Positions 55,173 through 64,000 of a stretch of 64,000 bases of DNA are shown one piece after another; positions within the stretch are counted from its first letter, which is position 1, and every line of letters begins with the position of its first letter. The translations under genes were made by a program, and so were the position numbers. The DNA lies in assembly GCA_028571685.1 (NCBI GenBank), contig CM053162.1:64964351-65028350 (forward strand), read 5' to 3'. Source of the stretch: Heterohyrax brucei. Lineage: Eukaryota > Chordata > Mammalia > Hyracoidea > Procaviidae. The notes beneath the pieces are model-generated. The model was not told the DNA's origin and did no database searches. It worked only from the letters and a program-made list of their open reading frames with translations.

Positions 55173-56950
55173 TGTCTAAAAGACGTAAGCACACACTCAC
55201 ACATAGTGGAGTGATTTTGAGGGTCCGGGAATGCTTTGGGGAGACGGACAGAGGCTGTGCTCAAGAATGTCATACCACTACCATGCCTTGACAGTGTAGC
55301 CTTTGACACCTATTGGTTTTCACCAGCAGGCACTAATGAGCCTGGGGGGAGGAAAAAAAAAAACACAAAAATCTCTTATTTCAAATAAACAAATGATCGT
55401 GGTTAATACCAGAACATGACTTAACTAATACGCCAATTTTTCTTTGTGGCAGGCAGTGACTTCTACTCACGCGTTGTCACATATGTGATAATCAACCTGA
55501 TTAACAGTCATCACAGCTTGAGTTTCAGACACTCGGTCAGTGACAGACCAAGGCAAGTGAGTATGACGCGGAGTGATGGGATGCACACTGCTGGTCACTT
55601 TATGGTCGGGAACAGCTCAGGCACCGACTGTGCCCCAAGGTTCAGTTAAGACTTGAGGAAACCAGTAAATTCTTATGCGGATGTGTCCTCCATAGAGCCC
55701 ACAAACTCCTAGTTTAACCATAAACGTGTCCTACAATGTGATAAATATTTCCGTTGTTCCTCTTCTGTAAAAATCTGAAATTAACACAGGCCGGAAGAAT
55801 CGTAGAATGTCAGAGATGGACAGGACCTCAACAATGACACGCCATATGCAAATTTTGAGGGCCAGATGATTAAAGTGACTTGTTGAGTCACATAGCCACA
55901 GGAGGAGATCATTACACAGTCAAACAAACCCCAGTCATTACATCCAAAGGACCCAGTGTGGGTTGTTACAATAAAGGGCTAAAACGCTAGCTACCGAGCC
56001 TCAGGCTGGCCATGGGGCTCAGGAAGTTGAATCTCATTTCCTTCTGAAGCTCATGGCAACAGCGTACTCTGACAACTTGCTTTTAGTTGAAAAGATCAAT
56101 GTCCCAACATACCATCCTTCCTAAAGGCTGGCTGCAGGCTGGCTGGGGGCTTTGTAATATAAAAGCCCCTAGAGATCACAAAGATTGATCATGCGAAAAT
56201 CTAGGAGTTATTTCCTGGGCAATTAAAAAGCATCTTGCTTTTAAATGAATCAAGTTATTTTTAATTGGGCCCAGTTTTTTATTTTTGCATTTGAAGGGGT
56301 CTGACCTTAACAATGTAAGGTTATGCTACATGGCAAATTCCTCTGAGCTAGATGGACTTTCAAGTCTAAGGTATACACAGCTTTAAACAGTTGCAGAAAA
56401 CACAAAATACAAGACAAAACATTCATATATACACAGGGAACAGTCATTCCTTACACAGATGTTGAATGGTAAAGCTAACTAGTTCCAAAGAGCAAACATT
56501 TCTGACCAATCTGCAGAAGCAATATGGAATGCAACCCTCTAATGCCTTACCTGTCAGCTCCATAGTTCAAGCCCAGACCCCCAGCTCTACAGCCATTCTA
56601 ATCTCATCTAATCACAATCTACTTTGGAAAGGAGGGCAAAGGAGTACTGTGCTAGTTTAGCGTTCTATTGCCCTGAGAATAGGCTGGTAAGATCTGTATA
56701 AGGCAAATGGCTATCTCTACCTACCTATACCATCCGAGAGGGTGGAGAAGGAGGGAGAGGAAGAGAAAGAGACACAGCACATGGAGCAGGAGACAGAACA
56801 CGGACCCCAGGGCTGAATCCTGACCCTATCCATTGGTCATCGGTTGGCAACTGGAGTCATGCAACTTGTATTTTCCTAAACTAAAAAACTATGATATTGA
56901 TGGCTGTGGCATTTAGTTAAGGAGCTTAAAAGAAATAATGTGTGAAACAT
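55173..56950. other. Long repeat-free stretch
   Basis: About 1.8 kb in which I recognise no transposable element. This is unusual for this window. A TAAT-rich segment at 56200-56340 is discussed as a finding. Confidence 0.45.
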
Positions 56951-56953
56951 TGT

Positions 56954-57175
56954 TGTTGTTACTGTTAATGGGCCACACAGCAAGTCCATTTAGACTAATA
57001 GAGACCACACGTTGTATACAGAAAAACTGTTCCATAGTGTTTTCAAGGCTGTGACCCTTCAGAAGTGGATTATCAGACCTATCTTCTGTGCACTTCTGGA
57101 TGTTTTCAAACTAGCAACTTTTTAGTTACTGGTCAAGTACTTAACTATTTTTGCCACCCAGGGAACCTTGAGTGA
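56954..57175 (-). repeat. AfroSINE, long-A type, old
   Basis: 'tccatagtgttttcaaggct', 'ttcagaagtggattatcaga' (long-A block), 'tttttgccacccagggaacc'. Confidence 0.75.
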
Positions 57176-57218
57176 AATATAACTGTGTAATATCTAGCAT
57201 CAAATGTGTATTAATCAG

Positions 57219-57790
57219 TGTCATGTATTGAACCATGCCCCACCCCCACCCCCCAAATGTGTGTATTCATTTGGCTGGGAACCAGTTTCCGGTATTTTGT
57301 GATGTCCTCCATTCTGTGATTTTCCTATGCTACAAATCCTAGCCTCTGCCTGTGGTTGATACAGTGGATTATATCAAAGAGAATTAGCGTGGACTGTAAC
57401 ACTATTCCTAAGGTTGCCATCCAGCTCCACTGCAAAGGGTGTTTTCCTGGAGTGCGGCTTGTACCATCTCTTATGCTTTCATCCTACAAGAGATAAAAAG
57501 GATAGGGTAGCAAGAAGAGAGTTGGGGACCTCACATCACCAAGAAAGCAGCACCAGGAGAAGAGGGCATCCTTCGGACCCAAGGTTCCTGTGCTGAGATG
57601 CTCCCCTGACCAAAGACTGATGCAGCAAAGGACCTTCCTCCAGAGCCAACAGAGAGGACGAGCCTTCCGCAGGAGGGGACACTCTGAATTCGGACATGTA
57701 GCCTACCGGACTGTGTAAGAATAAGATTTTCTTTGCTAGAGCCATCCACTTACGGTGTTTCTGTTACAGCAGCAGCAGAGGAGTAACACA
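57219..57790 (+). mobile_element. MaLR-like solo LTR
   Basis: Begins 'tgtcatgtattgaaccatgc', ends 'gaggagtaacaca' (TG...CA). Flanks atcag (57214-57218) and gtcag (57791-57795), 4 of 5 matching. Contains 'cattctgtgattttccta' and 'tttctttgctagagccatcc'. The open frames at 57531-57749 (minus) are chance frames. Confidence 0.75.
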
Positions 57791-58025
57791 GTCAGTAAAC
57801 GCAGCCTGTGTGAACAGGCTTACTGTCAGCAAGGTACGCATGGGCTTGGTTGTGCTTACTAATCTACAGTGCACAGTTTGCCTGTCTTTTGCCACACAGG
57901 GAATCCTGTGTGAAATGGAGCTACTGTAATACCTAGCATTAGGGGTGGATTGGCCAGCAAGTACGGTGTGAACAGGCTTACAGTCAGCAGGGTATGCATG
58001 GGCTTAATTGCACCCACTAATCTAT

Positions 58026-58196
58026 AAAAAAGCAAAACCAAAAGCAGTGCCACTGAGTCGACTCCAACTGATAGTGACCCTAGAGGTCAGAGTAGAGCTG
58101 CTCCAGAGAGTTTCCAAGGAGCACCTGGCAGATTTAAACTGTTGACCTTTTGAATATCAAACATAGCACTTAACTAGTATGCCACCAGAGTTCCTA
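58026..58196 (-). repeat. AfroSINE, short type
   Basis: 'gcagtgccactgagtcgact' to 'actagtatgccaccagagtt'. Flanked by 'actaatctata' and 'agtaatctaga'. Sits in unit 2 of the 159-bp duplication. Confidence 0.93.
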
Positions 58197-58374
58197 GTAA
58201 TCTAGAGTGCACCTATTTTTCGTCACATTCAAGTAAGCACAATTAAGCCCGTATATACTTTGTTTACTGATAATCCATCCATGTCTAGCACGCAGAATAA
58301 GCTAAATATTGATGATTGTTACTTTTCTCTTCTGTATGGACAACATCTTTTCTGGCTATTTCTTCCTACAAGCG

Positions 58375-58558
58375 AATAACAAAAGCCATTGCCATGAACC
58401 CTACAGGACAGAGTGGAATGTCCCATAGGGTTTCCAAGGCACGAATCTTCACAGAAATCTACTGTCACATCTTTCTCCTGAGGAGGAGCTAGTGGGCTTG
58501 AACCACGGACCTCTCCATTAACTGTCAAGCTATTTCACCACTGCACTACCAGGAATCC
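58375..58558 (-). repeat. AfroSINE, long-B type
   Basis: 'aagccattgccatgaaccct', 'cgaatcttcacagaaatcta' (long-B block), 'ccactgcactaccaggaatc'. Confidence 0.87.
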
Positions 58559-58985
58559 CTAGAAGCTATTAACTCACTTTGGGGGCCCATAATTCAGGGG
58601 TCAGATGATGGCAGGGTAAGTTTTTCATCCAAATGCCAGCAAATCAAGTTTTCATGGAAAATGACAGCTCACCTTTCTTACATTTAAAATAAGTCCCTTC
58701 CTGGGCTTTTATTTTAGTGACATTGTAAACATAGAAGTGGGAGTTAGAAGTATTTACCTTGTCCAAGAGTGAATTCAAGCATGGTGGTAAACCTGTGGAA
58801 TGAAAACCTTTAAAATGCTTGGATTCTCCTACTCGCAGGCAGTAGTGAAAATCTACAGCACTGAGAAATCCTAGCAGACCGGAATCACGCGAGCGGTGCA
58901 GGCGATGGTTAGCGAACCTGACGGGTGAGCTTAGCTTACTGCCCAGTGGACCAGTTGTCTCTGAGTCATTTTCTACTCCCGAGGA
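58559..58985. other. No supported gene; small CG cluster
   Basis: 'cacgcgagcggtgcaggcga' near 58887 is locally CG-rich but far too short for a CpG island. Confidence 0.4.
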
Positions 58986-58989
58986 CCCG

Positions 58990-59138
58990 GGGCTAGAGCT
59001 GAGCTCCACAGGGTTTTCAGTGGCTAACTTTTCTGCAGGAGACTGCCAGCCTTTCTTCCACGGTAAATGAATGCATTTGAACCTCCAAATTTTTTATTAG
59101 CAACAAACTGCTTAACTACTTGTACCACCTAGGGACTC
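58990..59138 (-). repeat. AfroSINE, long-A type, partial
   Basis: 'gagctccacagggttttcag' then 'tggctaacttttctgcagga', 'accacctagggactccaact'. Confidence 0.78.
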
Positions 59139-59235
59139 CAACTGCCATTAAATAAAAGCAGTTTGGATGACACTCTCTACTGGGTTTGCAGAAATTCCTT
59201 GGCAAATATGTCTGTTACTCTCCACTACGTGTGCA

Positions 59236-59330
59236 ATCAAATAGTCCTAACAAAGAAAAACTTGTTCTTACACAGTCCAGTAGGTTACATGTCTGAATTC
59301 AGGGTGTACATTCCAGGGGAAGGCTTTCAA
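59236..59330 (-). mobile_element. MaLR-like LTR fragment
   Basis: 'cttgttcttacacagtccag' then 'taggttacatg' and 'attccaggggaaggcttt' match 6040-6110 in the LTR at 6.0 kb. Confidence 0.7.
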
Positions 59331-59460
59331 ATGTGACTCATGAGATATGGAAGTTAACACTTGTAGAGCAGTAGCAATAGCAGCAGCAGCCAACAGTTTT
59401 GAACAATTCTTTTGGGACTAGAGATTGTACTAATCAATACACAAACAACTGGATATTAGG

Positions 59461-59515
59461 CTAGACATGTGCGTACACCCACCCACACATACATACATGC
59501 ATACACAGACATGTA
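59461..59515. repeat. CA/CATA-rich simple sequence
   Basis: 'acacccacccacacatacat' then 'acatgcatacacagacatg'. Confidence 0.7.
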
Positions 59516-59529
59516 AGTGTGGGTCTTGG

Positions 59530-59745
59530 ACAAGTCATTGCCTGTGGGCAGTTTAGTACAGTGGCTATCAAGGCAGTATCTGGAGCCTGGGAGGCCTGGG
59601 CTCATATGTAAATCCATGAATTCTGCCTCTTTCTGCCAGTGTACAATTGGCAAATGTTATTGGCTTGGCCCTCCAAAAATACGTACTGTAATAATGCCTA
59701 ACCTCCATGCTTACTGTTAAAAATGCTTTTAAGAATGAATTGTCT
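59530..59745 (+). repeat. MIR relic
   Basis: 'ctggagcctgggaggcctgg' then 'gctcatatg' and 'taataatgcctaacctcc' in MIR order. Confidence 0.7.
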
Positions 59746-59747
59746 TT

Positions 59748-60056
59748 GCTGTGTTTGTGAGATGTGATTGGTGGACGGTATGCCTTAATTCAGTTGCTTC
59801 TAAATATAAAAGAGACTAAGTAAGCAAGAGATACAAAAATAGAGGAAGAGAGAAGCCAAGCCACATGAAGCTCACACAGGAGTGAAAGCTCAGAAGAGGA
59901 ACTTCCTTAGCAGCTAAGAGAGAGAGAAAGCCTTCCCCTGGAACTGGCATTCTGAATTCAGCCTTCAGCCTCCTAAACTGTGAGGCAATGAATTTCTGTT
60001 TGTTAAAGTCATCCACTTGTGGTATTTCTCTTATAGCAGCACTTGATTAGTAAGAC
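59748..60056 (+). mobile_element. MaLR-like LTR, 3' part
   Basis: 'ccttcccctggaactggcat' then 'tctgaattcagcc', 'gaggcaatgaatttctgttt', 'tgtggtatttctcttatagc'. Same group as 5976 and 57219. Confidence 0.7.
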
Positions 60057-60059
60057 AGT

Positions 60060-60190
60060 AAGTGATTCGACTTTTTCAAACTTTATCTTTCTCTTCTATG
60101 AAATGAAGAAAAAAATACTATCTATCTGAAACAGTTGTCGAAAGCATTAAATAAAGTATTTGATTTATAAAGAAACTGAGACATACACTT
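60060..60190 (+). repeat. MIR-like 3' part
   Basis: 'tttctcttctatgaaatgaa' then 'gaaaaaaatact' and 'attaaataaagtatttga'. Confidence 0.45.
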
Positions 60191-60984
60191 ACATAATTAT
60201 GAAGAGTCTAAGGTGAACTGCTGACTTTTTCTGTAATCCTTTATTATGTATTATGGGAGATAATATTTTTAAAATACTAGGGTTTAGGAATTAGGGGATG
60301 TGTAGGGGGACAAATTGTTTACAAGACAAAAGAAAATCTTCTGTAAATTTAACATGCTTCATAGAACATTCTGATCTCCTGGTAGTTTGCTATCCTTGAT
60401 TATTTAAGGAACTCCTATAATTCAGTCTTAGCTCAAATATGTTAAATAAGTTGGGACTGGGAGTCAAAGCTGAAGAAAAAGAGGAGGACAATTTTCAATC
60501 TGAACTTGAGCAAAACATGAAAGACCAGTCCATCATCGCAGATGTTGCTGCTGCTGCTTTTCTTGATTTTCTTTTAGGTTTGTGCTTTGAATCATGACCC
60601 TGGAGTTTGCAAAACTAGATTATATTTATTTAAGCCCAAGATATTTGTGTGGGGTTTTCAAGATCACACCTATCAAAGAGCCAGGGCCTTCAGGAAGCAA
60701 TCAGAAAGCTGTGGGAGAGTGCAGGCGACATCTGGAAAAGCTCTGACCATTTGCACAATCACTGCACGGCAAAACCCGAAGCCATCCCATAGTCCTCTCT
60801 GCCTCGCATCCTCATATCCCACATATCGTCACCACGGTAGAAATAGGACCCAAACTGAATCATGTTCCCTTTCCTCCAGTTCTTCCTGGTCACCAGTCGT
60901 TGGTTTGGCTTCTGTGACACCCTTTTATCTAGTGTCTGTTTCTACTTTTGCTCTTCTAAGGCACAGTCTTCACAGAGGAACAGT
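60191..60984. other. No supported gene
   Basis: The plus frame 60587-60994 (135 codons) partly enters the L2 and has no family motif. Nothing else recognised. Confidence 0.4.
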
Positions 60985-61525
60985 GAGCCTTTAAAAATGG
61001 AAGTCAGCTAATGTCACACCTTTGCTCACTCATCTCTAACAAATTCAAATATCTAAATAAGCTAATACGAAGTCCTGACACCAGCCCTCAGTCTTATCTC
61101 TGCAGTTTGCCCTGTCACTCTCTCGGCTCCTGTCACATTGGTCTCTTTATTCGTATCAAATGTGCCAACCACAGTCCTGCCTTGAGGCCTCTGCCCTTGC
61201 TGGCCCATCGTTGGGAATGACTGTCCACTTCTTACTGGTCTGCTGAACAGTCATCTCTTGAGAGTTGGCATTTCTAATCACATACTCCCTCCTCCTTCAT
61301 TCTCTAGCCCTTGACTCAGGTTGGTTTGTTTGCTCTAAAGCAATGGTCTCACCAGGTACAGTGTCCACGTATCTCCCTCTTCGTCTGTCTTCCGCATCAG
61401 AATGCAAACCCATGAAGGACAGGAAGCTCATCTCTTTTGTGCACAGTTATGTTTTTGGAAACTGGAACAGTGTCACCAAGTGGTAGCCACTTAGGAAATA
61501 TTTGTGCTGAATGACTCTTCCCCAG
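60985..61525 (+). repeat. L2 LINE 3' end
   Basis: 'tcagctaatgtcacaccttt' then 'gctcactcatctctaaca', 'cttgaggcctctgcccttgc', 'gaaggacaggaagctcatct', 'gaaatatttgtgctgaatga' are L2 landmarks in order. Frames at 61011-61220 and 61265-61486 are inside it and are not host genes. Confidence 0.78.
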
Positions 61526-62110
61526 AAGTGATTAACTGAGACAAGGCAACTCAAAGCTGAAACCAAGGTGCACTGGTGCTTTACTGATGACCAAGTAGTT
61601 ATTCCAAGTACTCGAGTTTCTCCTCACCTTTCAAGCTTTGTATTTTCTAATGCATACAGCTTTTTACCACGCATGTGTCCCTGCTAGCAGGTGTAATTAA
61701 GAGGATGAATCAGATAATCGAAATTCTTTGTTCCTCTTGTCACCGCCATAGCCTTGATCTGAACTTGGCTTTACCAGATTAAACCAGCTGCCTTTGTAAC
61801 ATCTGCCATAGCTGAAGATAAGAACAGAAGCACGCTTGTAAGACAGGCAGCAGGGAAGAAATGACAGCAGGGTTACAGACATTAGCTCATGAGTCTTCTG
61901 AGTGAGTTGCTTCAACTTCTCAAGAAGTCTTGAGTGTCAATCCACAAAACCTTTCTACCCAGTGAAAATGGAGTTTTTTTCATATTAGTCCTTCCCAGAT
62001 TTGAAACTGCTTCTTAGAAGTAAATTAGGGGATTAAGTAGGTAGAGTGCCTTCTTTTGCTGATACCCTGAGGTGACTGTTGAGGGTTCCACAGTGCTAAC
62101 AAAACTACAA
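61526..62110. other. No supported gene
   Basis: Nothing recognised. Confidence 0.4.
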
Positions 62111-62111
62111 A

Positions 62112-62428
62112 TTCTGACAATAAAGTCCACAAACTTAAATGTTCTAGGTGTTACATACCTCACTGACGAATATCACTATGATCGCCTTCAAAATACTGTC
62201 CTTGGGAAGCTATGCACCAACGCCAGTGCCTTGTCCACCCTTCAAAACAATTTTGGAACTTTTTCTGGAACGGTCATCAGAGCTGTTGTTGTATTACCCT
62301 TGGTGTCCTGAATGCCATCTAAATGTCTTCCTTACAATATTTCCTTACCTTTGGGTAAAGAAAAAAGTTATTGGTGGCCAGATCAAGTGAGAAGGGAGGG
62401 TGTTCCAACACAGTTATTTGTTTTTTGA
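62112..62428 (-). pseudogene. mariner transposase C-terminal remnant
   Basis: Tc1/mariner transposases cut and paste DNA with a DD34D active site. Reading the minus strand from about 62408, one frame gives EHPPFSLDLATNNFFLYPKV, which is the end of the catalytic core (family form: PPYSPDLAPxDFFLF). The expected third aspartate is N here. After a stop and a frame change come the NCFEGW-like and HWRWCIASQGQYFEGDHS segments, the usual W-x-RCI-x-x-G-x-YFEG terminus. The 3' end is near 62112 ('ctgacaataaagtcc' on plus). It is inactive, and the N-terminal DNA-binding half is missing. Confidence 0.85.
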
Positions 62429-62484
62429 CTTAAAACTACCTCACAGACAACTACACAATCAAGTTTGCAAACTTGTCACTGTGT

Positions 62485-62710
62485 GCAATAGCCATTTTGA
62501 TGGCATTCAGGACATCAAGGGTAACATGATGACAGCTCTGATGGCCATTCCAGAAAACAAGTTTTAAAATTGCTTTGAAGGGTGGATGAAGAGCTAGCAT
62601 TGGTGCATAGCTTCCCAAGGAGAGTACTTTGAAGGTAACTGCAGTGACATTCAGCAATGAGGCATGTAGCACTTTTTCTAGGATGAGTTCACAAACTTAA
62701 TTGTCAGTCC
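62485..62710 (+). pseudogene. mariner transposase C-terminal remnant (opposite orientation)
   Basis: One frame reads TALMAIPENKF, stop, NCFEGWMKS, stop, HWCIASQGEYFEGNCS (about 62532-62646), the same C-terminal segment as the copy at 62112-62428. It ends 'cacaaacttaattgtcag'. It is separated from the first copy by less than 60 bp and points away from it. The catalytic motif is not retained. Confidence 0.85.
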
Positions 62711-62712
62711 TT

Positions 62713-63213
62713 GTATTACTTCCAAGCCAGAGGGTAATCAGCACCTCTGGTTGTATTTATTCTTTTATTCATTCTTTAGGCAACATATGATTATTGAATA
62801 CCTATGGCAGGCATGGCACTGCCCTAGGTCTTGAGGTATAGTCAGAAATGAATCAGATATGAAGCCTCCCTTATCTGGCAGGGAAGTAGCAGAGAGCTGT
62901 ACAATTGTTGGCATTCAAATTCAAAGGAAATATGGTGCCAGGAGAACAAAAACATGGCACCTGGTCCTGGCTGGGGATGGATCCTTGAGCTCAAGGTTGA
63001 ACAATAACAAATGAGATAAACGAGTAGGGTGGGGAGGGTACCCGAAAAGGGACAACAGAACTACAGGCCTAGAATGGGAGAAGCATGCTATATTCAACAA
63101 GGGAAAGATGACCTGTGCAGCTGTTACCTTCGACAAAGGCAAAAAGGACAAGCAGGTGAGCTTGGAGCTTGAAAGGTGGCCAGACCATGTCGGCCTTCTG
63201 GACCCTCAAAAAC
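62713..63213. other. No supported gene; possible ancient repeat
   Basis: 'tattgaatacctatggcagg' then 'catggcactgccctagg' (about 62793) resembles an old interspersed repeat end, family not assigned. Confidence 0.4.
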
Positions 63214-63214
63214 G

Positions 63215-63405
63215 TTGGGCTTTGGTTAACAGCTGTGGCTGCTAACTTAGCCAACAGCTATGACTGCTAACGAAAGGGTTGGCAGTTAGGATGTACCAGA
63301 TTCATCATTGGAAACCCAACAGAGCCGTTCAGCTCTGTCCTACTAGGATGCTATGAGACAGAATTGACTTGAAGGCAAGGGGTGTGGTTTTTGGTTTTGG
63401 TTTTG
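63215..63405 (+). repeat. AfroSINE, short type, head duplicated
   Basis: The head region is present twice ('ttaacagctgtggctgctaa' and 'ccaacagctatgactgctaa'), followed by the tail 'gatgctatgagacagaattg' and 'gtggtttttggttttggttt'. Confidence 0.87.
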
Positions 63406-64000
63406 ACGTGAGAACAATAGGAAGTCTCTGTCTGAATGGTCTGATGCAGGAGCTGAGTACTATGACCAGGACTGGATGAGGGCCGTCAGAGAGAGGCCTG
63501 ATGGGAGGGCTTGTGACCATCGAACAATGTAACATGTAGCTTGCAGCAGGGAGGTTGTGGTAGAGATGAAGGCGGAGAAAGAAGAGTGGGTAGACTGACT
63601 GAGCAGGATCATGACGGAGAGAATGAAACAAGGCTAGAGGCTCTGAAACCTGTTACTGGTTTAGCATCTCATTCTCAAGAAGAACTTTTACTTCCTTTGC
63701 CAAAATGTGTATATTGCCCACTCTTTACACTCACTCCATGCTCACCCCATCACAACTTTCATTATATTTCCTCACAAGTCTTGGCAGGTAGGCAAACAAA
63801 TGTGTTTCTATGAACTCAAAATACATTCTAATTCTGTTCTACTCTGATGGCCTTAGCTAACTATCAAAGGAGCTTACTGAATTAGCTGAATGTGGGAAAT
63901 AACAAAAAACTGCTAATGTATATTTCATTCAGTTTTACTAGTGATCCCTTGGATAGTGGCTGATGCTGTAAACAGCAAAGCAACATAATTGATCAATTAA
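63406..64000. other. No supported gene
   Basis: No repeat or exon recognised up to the window end. Confidence 0.4.

Larger units (their letters stand above)
57176..58218. repeat. Duplicated ~159-bp unit split by LTR and SINE
   Basis: Unit 1 lies in 57154-57218 plus 57796-57884. Unit 2 lies in 57885-58022 plus about 58197-58215. Paired phrases: 'gtgtgaacaggctta' at 57808 and 57967; 'gccacccagggaacct' at 57156 and 'gccacacagggaatcct' at 57890; 'taatatctagcat' and 'taatacctagcat'. Confidence 0.75.

Noticed and set aside
58880-58930. Short CG-rich cluster as a promoter
   Set aside because: Only about 50 bp, with no TATA, initiator or downstream exon.
60587-60994. 135-codon plus-strand frame
   Set aside because: Enters an L2 relic and has no domain signature.
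62072-62390. Open frames over the mariner region on the plus strand
   Set aside because: They are antisense or out-of-frame readings of mariner sequence.

Overview
This window is nuclear DNA from a mammal, and almost certainly from an afrotherian. The main evidence is about fifty copies of a tRNA-headed SINE whose 3' end reads roughly 'tatagggtcgctatgagtc' followed by 'ggaatcgactcgacggca'. This is the AfroSINE family, which is known only from Afrotheria. Most copies are a short form that lacks a middle block still present in about a dozen longer copies. A short, deleted AfroSINE class is characteristic of elephants, sea cows and hyraxes, so a paenungulate (elephant-like) genome is the best guess. 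Paenungulata is inferred; Afrotheria is well supported.

I find no protein-coding exon, RNA gene or CpG island that I can support. All the long open frames I could recognise fall inside transposable elements. The rest are short frames without start context, splice structure or family motifs. The window looks like intergenic or deep intronic DNA. It contains no operon, CRISPR array or other microbial system.

Layout. 0-16 kb: AfroSINEs, an RTE 3' end (0.9-1.3 kb), an L2 with a nested SINE (4.0-4.6 kb), a MaLR-like LTR (6.0-6.5 kb), MIRs and a mariner fragment (12.0 kb). 16.1-22.6 kb: one long LINE-1 with five tandem 5' monomers, degenerate ORF1, ORF2 with its reverse-transcriptase core deleted, a 3' UTR, a poly(A) tail and probable target-site duplications. 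23.8-31.9 kb: a second L1 3' end, many SINEs, a MaLR-like LTR with a nested SINE, and a 1.5-kb 5'-truncated L1 with clean 17-bp duplications. 32-47 kb: LTRs, an RTE 3' end, MER5-like DNA transposon remnants, MIR/L2 relics, two adjacent solo LTRs with nested SINEs, and a near-identical 152-bp direct repeat (44.4 and 45.0 kb). 47-52.6 kb: heavily nested LTRs and SINEs around microsatellites. 53-60 kb: an RTE fragment that retains coding sequence, an L1 3' end, SINEs, and a tandemly duplicated ~159-bp unit later split by an LTR and a SINE. 60-64 kb: an L2 and an inverted pair of mariner transposase remnants.

How the parts relate. The SINEs, two of the LINE families and the tiny SINE tails form one retrotransposition economy. 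AfroSINE and the RTE elements share a 3' terminal sequence ending in 'cctaacaacaac', so RTE machinery is the likely mobiliser of the SINE. In the entries below, 'short', 'long-A' (middle block containing 'agaagtagatggccaggcc') and 'long-B' (middle block containing 'ctgtaaatctttacagaa') name the three AfroSINE structures seen here. Element boundaries without a stated duplication are good to about 10-20 bp.
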